The translations under genes and the position numbers were made by a program. From a bacterium (GTDB taxonomy: Bacteria; SZUA-79; Acidulodesulfobacterales; Acidulodesulfobacteraceae), in assembly GCA_021799935.1 (NCBI GenBank), contig JAJYZM010000106.1, positions 1-5,064 of the forward strand: a stretch of DNA of 5,064 nucleotides, written 5' to 3'. The notes under the pieces were generated by a model. It was not told where the DNA came from and searched no databases. It saw only the letters and a list, made by a program, of their open reading frames with translations. This document shows positions 1-5,064 of this stretch, one piece after another; the first letter of the stretch is position 1, and each line of letters begins with the position of its first letter.

Positions 1-611
1 CCTGTTTTTAATCCTCCGAACGTAAGAACTTTTTTTATGTTATTTTTTATGCCCGCGCCCATAAATTCGCCGGTATCGGCATTCAAACCGCTTGGAACGT
101 CTATGCAGATTATGTCGCGATGTTTGGCGCAATCGCTCTTTTCGTTAATGATTTCGATAATTTTTTTAAAAAAACCGTTTATTTCCCTGTTCAGGCCTAC
201 ACCGAAAACCGCGTCTGCCAGAATATCCGTATTATCTAAAATTACGCCTAAAACCGGAATTTTATCTTCTTTTGATATTTCGGTCACTTCTGCGCCGAGA
301 TTTATCAATATGTCTAAATTTTTCTTTGCGATTCCTTTATAAGAACCGATTTCGGCAAGGATTACCGTTTTAGGATTAAATCCCGCGTTAAAAAGGTACC
401 TCGAGAGAACGAAACCGTCTCCGCCGTTATTTCCTTTGCCGCATATTACGGTAATTATAGATTGTCTAAGAAAACTTTTTCCGTATAAATTTAAAATCTC
501 CCTGTAGCATCCTCCTCCGGCATTTTCCATTAATATATTTTCGGAATAGCCGAAAGACGAATAGCTTTCTTCGTCTATTTTTTTTAAATTTTCGGAAAAA
601 TATAATTCCAT
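1..611 (-). CDS. nnr: NAD(P)H-hydrate epimerase domain of Nnr (YjeF N-terminal), 3' end cut by window edge
   Basis: The reading frame is open from an ATG at 611 to the left edge, giving 203 residues with no stop. The YjeF_N (NAD(P)HX epimerase) signatures appear in order: LMENAG at residues 27-32, GKGNNGGDGF at 58-67 (the nucleotide/metal loop), DAVFGVGL at 133-140 and IDVPSGLNADTG at 170-181, whose D171 matches the family's catalytic aspartate. The family interconverts R and S forms of hydrated NADH/NADPH so that the partner dehydratase can repair them in the cytoplasm. The last visible residues (VLTFGGLKTG) resemble the end of the epimerase domain. Many bacterial homologues then continue into a C-terminal ADP/ATP-dependent dehydratase domain. 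Whether this one does cannot be seen here. The gene lies 13 nt after acpS. No good Shine-Dalgarno is visible, only an A-rich leader, so translation may be coupled to acpS. The start fits the usual family N-terminus (about 27 residues before LMENAG). Confidence 0.93.
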   Translation of the reverse strand, partial: MELYFSENLKKIDEESYSSFGYSENILMENAGGGCYREILNLYGKSFLRQSIITVICGKGNNGGDGFVLSRYLFNAGFNPKTVILAEIGSYKGIAKKNLDILINLGAEVTEISKEDKIPVLGVILDNTDILADAVFGVGLNREINGFFKKIIEIINEKSDCAKHRDIICIDVPSGLNADTGEFMGAGIKNNIKKVLTFGGLKT

Positions 612-624
612 TTTTTTAAATTTT

Positions 625-981
625 CTATTGAACTATAACTACGGCGCAGGCAAAACCTTTATCGTGCGTTATGCTTACTTTTGCCGAAATATTTTTATCT
701 AATTCTATATAAGGCTGCCCGCTTTCGTCGTTTAATATCTTTATTTTATTTAGCGGAATAGAAAAAAGGCCTTTTCCTAAAGCCTTTAAAAAAGCCTCTT
801 TTGCGGCAAAATATCCGGCGGCTTTTTCGAATCCCCTGTTTTCGTTTCTGCTTTTAGCATTCTCTATAATTTTTACCTCGATTTCCGAGAAAACTCTGGA
901 ATAGAACTTTACTCCGCGCGTTTTAATCGCTTTTCTTATTTTGCCTATATCGACCAGGTCTATTCCTATTCCTTTAATCAT
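625..981 (-). CDS. acpS: Holo-[acyl-carrier-protein] synthase AcpS
   Basis: This 118-residue protein has the normal length for AcpS. It transfers 4'-phosphopantetheine from CoA to the serine of acyl carrier protein, activating ACP for fatty-acid and lipid synthesis in the cytoplasm. Motifs seen are GIGIDLVDI at residues 4-12, with the Mg-binding D8; FAAKEAFLKALGKG at 58-71, with E62 and K66 of the conserved KEAxxKA signature; and VSITHDKGFA near the C-terminus, matching the family's vSiSH segment. The start at 981 was chosen over an ATG at 1014 for three reasons. AcpS proteins begin only a few residues before GIG-D. A GGAGAG ribosome site lies 9 nt upstream. The ATG overlaps the pdxJ stop as ATGA (978-981), a standard coupling arrangement. 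The extra 11 residues of the longer reading (MQGKGCGERET) look non-family. The pdxJ-acpS pairing is a common proteobacterial arrangement. Confidence 0.96.
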   Translation of the reverse strand: MIKGIGIDLVDIGKIRKAIKTRGVKFYSRVFSEIEVKIIENAKSRNENRGFEKAAGYFAAKEAFLKALGKGLFSIPLNKIKILNDESGQPYIELDKNISAKVSITHDKGFACAVVIVQ

Positions 982-1748
982 TGTTTCACGCTCTCCGCAC
1001 CCTTTTCCCTGCATTGGAATTTTGCGAATTCCGCCGCTTTTATAATGCCGAACATTTCTTTTACGGCGGCTTCCAAGCCTGTAAATACCGCCTTGGATAC
1101 TATAGAAAATCCTATATTAAACTCTTCGAATCCGTCTATTAATGCTATGTCGTATATATTTTTATAATCTAGTCCGTGCCCGGCATTAACTTTAAGTCCG
1201 ATTTTTAAAGCATATTCGACCGCCGTCTTAATTCTCGAGAGCTCTTTTGCTTTTCCCGCTCCGGTGGTTTCGCCGGCGTATCTTCCGGTATGTATTTCTA
1301 TGAAATCGAATCCCGCCTCTTTTGCCGCGTCCGCCTGTTTTGTATCGGGCTCGATAAAAGCCGATGTTATGCTGTCAAAAGATTTAAATTTAAAGGCTTC
1401 CGTGATATTTTTATATCTTTTTATATCCGCGGCTACGTCGAGCCCGCCTTCAGTAGTGAGTTCTTTTCTTTTTTCGGGAACGATAGTAACGCTTCTCGGC
1501 ATAATATCTATTGCTATTTCCACTATCTTTTCTTCCGCCGACATTTCAAGATTTAATCTTTTAGTCAACTTCGATATAACCCTTACGTCTTCATCTTTTA
1601 TATGCCTTCTGTCTTCCCTTAAATGACAGGTTACGTTGGATGCTCCGGCTTCTAAAACGACGAAAGCCGCATGAACGGGCGACGGAAAGTTTTCTCCCCT
1701 TGCATTTCTTAAAGTTGCTATATGGTCGATATTAACGCCTAATTTCAT
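978..1748 (-). CDS. pdxJ: Pyridoxine 5'-phosphate synthase PdxJ
   Basis: This 256-residue protein is a little longer than the usual PdxJ of about 240. It condenses 3-amino-2-oxopropyl phosphate (1-amino-acetone 3-phosphate) with 1-deoxy-D-xylulose 5-phosphate to pyridoxine 5'-phosphate, the last ring-forming step of DXP-dependent vitamin B6 synthesis, on a TIM barrel. Seen in order: GVNIDHIATLRNARG (residues 4-18; N6, D8-H9, R17), HLREDRRHI (42-50; catalytic H42, R44, H49), E68 (catalytic, in LEMSAEE), TTEGGLDV (98-105), EIHTGRYA (151-158) and NAGHGL (188-193; catalytic H191). The final phosphate-binding motif reads NIGFSIVSKAV (211-221), where the family normally has NIGH, so position 214 is F instead of H. 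All other key residues are intact, so the enzyme is probably active. The start is ATG with AGAGG 11 nt upstream. It follows an 88-nt gap after glmM and overlaps acpS by 4 nt. Confidence 0.97.
   Translation of the reverse strand: MKLGVNIDHIATLRNARGENFPSPVHAAFVVLEAGASNVTCHLREDRRHIKDEDVRVISKLTKRLNLEMSAEEKIVEIAIDIMPRSVTIVPEKRKELTTEGGLDVAADIKRYKNITEAFKFKSFDSITSAFIEPDTKQADAAKEAGFDFIEIHTGRYAGETTGAGKAKELSRIKTAVEYALKIGLKVNAGHGLDYKNIYDIALIDGFEEFNIGFSIVSKAVFTGLEAAVKEMFGIIKAAEFAKFQCREKGAESVKQ
991..996 (-). promoter_or_regulatory. Shine-Dalgarno for acpS (GGAGAG)
   Basis: GGAGAG lies inside the 3' end of pdxJ, 9 nt before the ATG at 981. Normal spacing supports this start over the ATG at 1014, which would place the site inside the acpS coding region. 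Confidence 0.75.
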
Positions 1749-1758
1749 ATTTAATTAT

Positions 1759-1764
1759 ACCTCT
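1759..1764 (-). promoter_or_regulatory. Shine-Dalgarno for pdxJ (AGAGGT)
   Basis: AGAGGT sits 10 nt before the pdxJ ATG at 1748. Spacing is slightly long but acceptable. Unlike its neighbours, pdxJ has its own ribosome site in a true intergenic gap, so it need not be coupled to the gene before it. Confidence 0.6.
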
Positions 1765-1805
1765 GTTATTTTTAGTTTCCGAAAAAGGGTGCGGTTTTGC
1801 GGCTT

Positions 1806-1811
1806 ATTATA
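1806..1811 (-). promoter_or_regulatory. Candidate -10 hexamer of an internal promoter before pdxJ
   Basis: The 88-nt glmM-pdxJ gap (1749-1836) is the only sizeable spacer in the window. It contains a perfect TATAAT on the minus strand at 1811-1806, which would start transcription near 1799 and give a leader of about 50 nt with the pdxJ ribosome site in it. No -35 resembling TTGACA is found at 16-18 nt spacing (the 17-nt position reads TCAGCG) and there is no extended TG. In such AT-rich DNA the hexamer could be chance. Confidence 0.22.
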
Positions 1812-1836
1812 AAAATAAAATTAATCTCCGCTGATT

Positions 1837-3204
1837 CTACCCTATTTCCTTCCTGAAGCATTTTTCTATTTCTTCCTTTATTTCGGAGCCTATATTGTTT
1901 ATCTCTTCTCGGCTTTCGCCTTCGACGAGAACCCTGAGATAATTCTGCGTTCCGGAGTATCGGACGAATATTCTGCCCCTGTCTTTTAAGACTTCTCCGA
2001 AATATGCAATTTTTTTTGAAACCTCAGGCAGTTCTTCTATGTTTTTTCTATAAGGAACATCGACGTTAAAAAGAGCCTGCGGATAAGGTTCTATCACTTT
2101 TCTCAGTTCGGAAAGCGGCATACCCGTTTTTACCATTACGGAAAGAAGTTTTAAGGCCGATATTATGCCGTCGCCGGTGTTGATATCGTCTAAAAATATT
2201 ATGTGGCCCGACTGCTCTCCTCCGAGATTATACCCGTCTTTCAGCATTTTTTCCATAATATACCTGTCGCCTACGTCTGCGTAAACCGTTTTTATCCCGT
2301 GCTTTTTAAATAATATCTCCAGGGCTACGTTTGACATAGGGGTGGTAACCACGCCGTTATTTTTTAAATATCCTTCGGTTTTCATATGCAGGGCGCAGAT
2401 TGCTAGAAACTCGTCGCCCAACAGAGTCTTTCCGTTTTCGTCGCAAAAAATTACCCTGTCGCCGTCCCCGTCTAAAGCCAATCCTACGTCGGCGCCGTTT
2501 TTCTTGACGGAGGAACTTAAATGTTCGGGATGCATCGAACCGCACCCTTCGTTAATGTTTATTCCGTCGGGGCTTGCTCCTTCTAAAATAACTTCGGCTC
2601 CAAGCTCCGAAAAAACTTCCGGAGCGGCTTTATAATTAGCTCCGTTTGCGCAATCGAGAACTATTTTCAGTCCGTTTAAGGTAAGATTTTTAGGAAAAGA
2701 AAGTTTGGTAAAAATAACGTATCTTCCGGTGGCGTCGTCTATTCTGTGGGCTTTGCCTATATTAATTCCGGTCGTGCCGGCGTTATCGAAATTAAAATTA
2801 AAAAATAAATCTTCGATTTTTTTTTCTACTTCATCGTCGAACTTAAACCCGTTTCTGTCGAAAAACTTAATTCCGTTATCGTAAAAAGGATTATGCGAAG
2901 CGGAAATTACGACTCCTGCATCGGCTCTCATGCTAGAAGTTATAAAAGCTACTCCGGGCGTAGGCATAGGTCCGACCAAATAAACGTCCGAACCCATGGC
3001 GCATATACCCGACGAAAGAGCAGTTTCCAGCATATAGCCGGAAATTCTCGTATCTTTTCCTATAACTATTTTTAACCTTTTGTCTTTGGATTTTAAAACC
3101 TTAACTAATGCCATACCTAGTTTTAAAGCAACTTCGGATGTCAAAGGGTATCTGTTTGCCTGTCCGCGCACGCCGTCCGTGCCGAATAACTTTCTGCCGT
3201 TCAA
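1837..3204 (-). CDS. glmM: Phosphoglucosamine mutase GlmM (TTG start)
   Basis: This 455-residue protein has the full family length (about 445-455). It is an alpha-D-phosphohexomutase that converts glucosamine-6-phosphate to glucosamine-1-phosphate in the cytoplasm, feeding UDP-GlcNAc for peptidoglycan and LPS. Landmarks: KLFGTDGVRG (residues 5-14), the active-site phosphoserine loop ISASHNP (100-106, S103), the Mg loop DGDGDR (245-250; D245, D247, D249), the sugar-binding GGEQSGH (328-334; E330, S332) and the C-terminal phosphate loop RYSGTQNYLRV (415-425). KLFGTDGVRG together with ISASHNP marks GlmM rather than phosphomannomutase or phosphoglucomutase. The phosphate loop departs from the common RPSGTEP. 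The start must be TTG at 3204: an in-frame TAG lies five codons upstream, the next ATG (residue 31) would remove the FGTDGVRG motif, and a strong AAAGGAG precedes the TTG. The gene begins 1 nt after cdaR. In Firmicutes GlmM binds and inhibits CdaA; conservation of that here is inference. Confidence 0.97.
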   Translation of the reverse strand: MNGRKLFGTDGVRGQANRYPLTSEVALKLGMALVKVLKSKDKRLKIVIGKDTRISGYMLETALSSGICAMGSDVYLVGPMPTPGVAFITSSMRADAGVVISASHNPFYDNGIKFFDRNGFKFDDEVEKKIEDLFFNFNFDNAGTTGINIGKAHRIDDATGRYVIFTKLSFPKNLTLNGLKIVLDCANGANYKAAPEVFSELGAEVILEGASPDGININEGCGSMHPEHLSSSVKKNGADVGLALDGDGDRVIFCDENGKTLLGDEFLAICALHMKTEGYLKNNGVVTTPMSNVALEILFKKHGIKTVYADVGDRYIMEKMLKDGYNLGGEQSGHIIFLDDINTGDGIISALKLLSVMVKTGMPLSELRKVIEPYPQALFNVDVPYRKNIEELPEVSKKIAYFGEVLKDRGRIFVRYSGTQNYLRVLVEGESREEINNIGSEIKEEIEKCFRKEIG

Positions 3205-3205
3205 A

Positions 3206-3859
3206 TTATCTCCTTTCTATCGCTATATTAACGTTTACTTTTTTATTATACAAAATTTTTACCAGTTTTGTAGGTTTTCTTAAGGAAACCGTTAATAATT
3301 TATTTTTGCCTATATTATTTAAATTTATTTTCATTGTAGTTATAACAGAGAGGTGTCCAACGATGTCTCTCGGCCCTCTTACTCTGACGTATTGCGGGAA
3401 TACTTCCATGCTTCTTAAAATATATCCTTTAGGAAGGGTTCCAGCCGTTACCGGAAGTACTTTTACGTATCTTGTTATAATTCTGCTTATTATTATAGGA
3501 ACTATCCTAGGGCGAATTTTAATAATTTTAACTCCGTTAGGAAGATTTAGATAAGCGCTGCCTAAAATTATCGTATTTTTTTTTGCCAATAGGGAATATC
3601 CGTTTATTTTAAAAATAATTTTTTTATTAAGTTTCATCAGCGCAATTCTCGAGCCGCGCAGTTTTAAATGGATTTTTGCCGGAAGCGCGTTGCTGACGGC
3701 ATACCCTTTGGGAAGATGCTCGACGGCTAGCCCTGCCGTATAGACGGCATCCTGTTTAGTTCCTCCGACGACGTAAGCCCATATAATAGCGGCAAAAACT
3801 AGAGAGAAAAGTTTCAGCCAGAAATTTTTTTTAATCAGATTTTCTAAATATTTGCCCAT
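3206..3859 (-). CDS. cdaR: YbbR-domain protein, CdaA regulator CdaR (short form)
   Basis: This 217-residue protein has a short basic N-terminus, one hydrophobic anchor (about residues 13-33, ending WAYVVGG) and an exported remainder. That remainder holds two YbbR-like repeats, roughly residues 38-115 and 130-212. The second is the clearer, with LPKGYI followed by VRVRGPRDIV (about 158-167); the first has LPKGYAV and LKLRGSR. Characterised Firmicute CdaR proteins carry more YbbR repeats and reach about 480 residues, so this is a short version. CdaR is known to interact with the membrane diadenylate cyclase CdaA and modulate its activity. That role is assigned here by position between cdaA and glmM and by topology. 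Residues 34-217 contain 35 K/R and only 5 D/E by my count, which is strikingly basic. It starts 2 nt after the cdaA stop without a recognisable Shine-Dalgarno, suggesting reinitiation, and its last codons contain the glmM ribosome site. Confidence 0.88.
   Translation of the reverse strand: MGKYLENLIKKNFWLKLFSLVFAAIIWAYVVGGTKQDAVYTAGLAVEHLPKGYAVSNALPAKIHLKLRGSRIALMKLNKKIIFKINGYSLLAKKNTIILGSAYLNLPNGVKIIKIRPRIVPIIISRIITRYVKVLPVTAGTLPKGYILRSMEVFPQYVRVRGPRDIVGHLSVITTMKINLNNIGKNKLLTVSLRKPTKLVKILYNKKVNVNIAIERR
3210..3216 (-). promoter_or_regulatory. Shine-Dalgarno for glmM (AAAGGAG)
   Basis: AAAGGAG ends 5 nt before the TTG at 3204 and is the strongest ribosome site in the window. It is embedded in the last sense codons of cdaR (ATA GAA AGG AGA TAA). 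It decides the TTG start of glmM, and its position implies that glmM is translated by ribosomes finishing cdaR or binding right at its end. Confidence 0.85.
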
Positions 3860-3861
3860 TT

Positions 3862-4683
3862 TTATTTTTGGCCGTATTTTCCGAACAAAAGTTCCGAAGC
3901 GGTTCTTATTAAACTGTGTCCGTGGTCGTACTGGTATTTTAAATTTTTTAAAAGCTGGTTCCTCAAATCTTCCATATTTTCTACGTTAGATATTTTTTTA
4001 GGGCGGACAATCGAAATTTTGCCGCTTTCTTCGGAAATAACTAACGAAAAGGCATCGGTAAGCTCGGAAAGTCCAATTGCGGCTCTGTGTCTCGTTCCTA
4101 ATTTTTTGCTTATATTGTCCTCGGTGGAAAGAGGCAGATAACAGGAAGCGGCGGCAACCCTGCCCTTTTGAATAATAACGGCGCCGTCGTGAAGAGGCGA
4201 AGGCGGAGTAAATATGCTTAAAAGAAGTTCTTTGGATACTATAGAGTCTAATTTGACCCCGATTTTTAAATAATCTCCGAGAAACACGTTTCTTTCGAAG
4301 ACTATTATCGCTCCTATTCTTTTTGAGGCCAGTTCAAAAGCCGCCTTAGAAGTTTCTTCGATTAAGTTTACTCTTTCTAATTTATTCTGGGCGACCGCGA
4401 AAGGATTTTTTCCGACTTCGATTAGCGCCCTTCTTATCTCGTTTCTGAAAAGAACTATTATTACGATTATAATAGAACTTAAAAAATTGCCGAAAATGTA
4501 TTCCGTCGCATAAAGCTTAAATACTACGGCAAATAAAAAAACCGCAAAGACGATTATCAGTCCTACTAATACCTGAAACGCTCCGGTTCCCTTAATGAGC
4601 GTTATCGCCCTGTATATTATAAAGGCGACTATAACGATATCCGCTATATCGCGCCATCCGAAATTTTGCAAAAGAGAAAACAT
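3862..4683 (-). CDS. cdaA: Membrane diadenylate cyclase CdaA (DacA family)
   Basis: This 273-residue protein matches the CdaA family length. It makes the second messenger c-di-AMP from two ATP. The N-terminus has three hydrophobic segments (about residues 13-31, 36-55 and 62-79), with the family's YRAITLIKGTGAFQVLVG stretch between the first two. A short linker (about 80-105) leads to the cytoplasmic DAC domain. Catalytic signatures are intact: PLHDGAVII at 163-171 (DGA at 166-168) and GTRHRAAIG at 196-204 (RHR at 198-200), followed by SEESGKIS. The three-helix topology distinguishes it from DisA (DNA-binding) and CdaS. The gene begins 3 nt after the folP stop and is followed at once by cdaR and glmM, the conserved c-di-AMP/cell-wall module. 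Only a weak AAAGGG about 15 nt upstream could serve as ribosome site, so translation is probably coupled to folP. No c-di-AMP receptor or phosphodiesterase is visible in the window. Confidence 0.97.
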   Translation of the reverse strand: MFSLLQNFGWRDIADIVIVAFIIYRAITLIKGTGAFQVLVGLIIVFAVFLFAVVFKLYATEYIFGNFLSSIIIVIIVLFRNEIRRALIEVGKNPFAVAQNKLERVNLIEETSKAAFELASKRIGAIIVFERNVFLGDYLKIGVKLDSIVSKELLLSIFTPPSPLHDGAVIIQKGRVAAASCYLPLSTEDNISKKLGTRHRAAIGLSELTDAFSLVISEESGKISIVRPKKISNVENMEDLRNQLLKNLKYQYDHGHSLIRTASELLFGKYGQK

Positions 4684-4686
4684 ATT

Positions 4687-5064
4687 TTATGCCGTTACCC
4701 TTTCCAACAAAGATAACGCCGACGAGGTTTGCTTTACGTCGTGAACCCTTACGATATCGACGCCTTTAAGTTTTAAATAAGATGCAAGCGCAAGATTTCC
4801 GCTTAGGATTTCGCTTTTATTGTTTCCGGCGATATGTTTTATAAACGATTTCCTTGAAACGCCAGCCAGGACAGGCATTCCAAGCGATTTAAAAGATGTA
4901 ATGCCTGCCAGCAGATTATAGTTATCGTCTATGGATTTTGCAAAACCGAATCCAGGGTCGAGTATAATATTGCCGGTATCGTATCCTTTAGTTTCGAGAT
5001 ATTCGGCTTTGTTTTTAAAATAAGACAATATCTCATAAAAAATATCGTCGTAAGCCTCTAAATT
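4687..5064 (-). CDS. folP: Dihydropteroate synthase FolP, C-terminal part (5' end beyond window)
   Basis: The frame is open from the right edge to a TAA at 4687-4689, giving 125 residues, a little under half of a usual 270-280-residue DHPS. The enzyme condenses 6-hydroxymethyl-7,8-dihydropterin pyrophosphate with p-aminobenzoate to dihydropteroate in folate synthesis and is the sulfonamide target. Visible signatures are ILDPGFGFAKS (pterin-site loop with the conserved D), then DNYNLLAGI, PVLAGVSRKSFI (the SRK loop whose K contacts substrate), LSGNLALASYLKLKGVDIVRVHDV and the terminal RVHDV with its conserved R and H. Small departures from the common pattern are GFAK for GFGK, DDN for xHN, and EILSGN where many homologues have ERLSGS. 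A TTG at 5028 is in frame but lies inside the TIM barrel and is not a start: upstream residues NLEAYDDIFYEIL match the family helix before the DPG loop. It is the first gene in the window and is followed 3 nt later by cdaA. Confidence 0.95.
   Translation of the reverse strand, partial: NLEAYDDIFYEILSYFKNKAEYLETKGYDTGNIILDPGFGFAKSIDDNYNLLAGITSFKSLGMPVLAGVSRKSFIKHIAGNNKSEILSGNLALASYLKLKGVDIVRVHDVKQTSSALSLLERVTA

Noticed and set aside
37..342. Plus-strand open frame of 101 codons.
   Set aside because: It lies wholly opposite nnr, whose family motifs are unmistakable in the minus strand; the plus product shows no recognisable motif.
982..1014. Longer acpS reading from an ATG at 1014 (11 extra residues).
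   Set aside because: The family starts directly before GIG-D, the ATG at 981 has a GGAGAG at 9 nt and overlaps the pdxJ stop as ATGA, and the extra residues overlap pdxJ without family similarity.
1264..1626. Plus-strand open frames opposite pdxJ (also 1290-1556).
   Set aside because: They are antisense to a fully conserved PdxJ, with hydrophobic or serine-rich products from the mirrored codons and no ribosome site or motif of their own.
1754..1759. Second TATAAT just before pdxJ as a promoter.
   Set aside because: It lies 5 nt before the ATG, so transcription would begin at about the start codon and lose the AGAGGT ribosome site; no -35 is visible (TCGGAA at 17-nt spacing).
1800..1836. Possible terminator or riboswitch fold after glmM.
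   Set aside because: Only 4-5 bp weak stems (AATC/GATT and an all-AT TTATT/AATAA) can be drawn, with no GC-rich stem followed by a T tract on the minus strand.
2342..3075. Open frames within glmM: plus-strand 2342-2635 and 2893-3075, and a second minus-strand frame 2357-2545.
   Set aside because: GlmM motifs on the main frame run through all of this region, and the alternative products are low-complexity shadows, such as an arginine-rich peptide from the shifted DGDGDR stretch.
3080..3554. Plus-strand open frames (3080-3283, 3108-3554) with hydrophobic products.
   Set aside because: They are antisense to the glmM 5' end and cdaR; the hydrophobicity comes from reading the reverse of lysine- and isoleucine-rich codons.
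5026..5028. TTG as the start of a short 113-residue protein at the right edge.
   Set aside because: The frame continues without a stop to the window edge and the upstream residues fit the dihydropteroate synthase helix before the DPG loop; it is an internal leucine codon.
1..5064. CRISPR arrays, tRNA genes, insertion sequences, attachment sites and phage or defence genes.
   Set aside because: No repeated spaced units, tRNA-like cloverleaf, transposase motifs or terminal repeats were seen, and almost all the sequence is taken by seven housekeeping genes.

Overview
The window carries seven genes, all on the minus strand. They are packed head to tail in the transcription order folP (5' end missing) > cdaA > cdaR (ybbR) > glmM > pdxJ > acpS > nnr (3' end missing). 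Junctions are tight: 3 nt, 2 nt, 1 nt, an 88-nt gap, a 4-nt ATGA overlap and 13 nt. This looks like one operon, possibly with a second transcription entry in the 88-nt glmM-pdxJ gap. There are no RNA genes, mobile elements, CRISPR arrays or long non-coding stretches. No terminator is visible inside the window.

Organism: the DNA is AT-leaning, with many A/T homopolymer runs. The order folP-cdaA-ybbR-glmM-pdxJ-acpS-nnr is, from memory, typical of Deltaproteobacteria (Desulfobacterota and relatives). PdxJ implies the DXP-dependent vitamin B6 route found mainly in proteobacteria and close allies. A low-GC, Gram-negative deltaproteobacterium-like lineage is the best guess. This is inference from synteny and was not tested by search. 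The exported part of CdaR is extremely basic, which would suit an unusual envelope or an acidic habitat, but that is speculative.

Layout from the right edge leftward: the C-terminal part of dihydropteroate synthase (4687-5064); the membrane diadenylate cyclase CdaA (3862-4683); a short YbbR/CdaR protein with one membrane anchor (3206-3859); phosphoglucosamine mutase GlmM, starting at TTG (1837-3204); an 88-nt AT-rich spacer; pyridoxine 5'-phosphate synthase PdxJ (978-1748); holo-ACP synthase AcpS (625-981); and the N-terminal epimerase domain of NAD(P)HX repair protein Nnr, running off the left edge (1-611).

How they work together: CdaA, CdaR and GlmM form the known c-di-AMP/cell-wall module. 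CdaA makes c-di-AMP. CdaR and GlmM modulate it in the Firmicutes where this has been studied, and GlmM supplies glucosamine-1-phosphate for UDP-GlcNAc. The flanking genes serve folate, vitamin B6, acyl-carrier-protein activation and nicotinamide-cofactor repair, which are basic growth functions. I see no exotic new system. The points worth a second look are an F replacing the usual H in a PdxJ phosphate-site motif, the strongly basic two-repeat CdaR, the altered GlmM phosphate loop and the compulsory TTG start of glmM.
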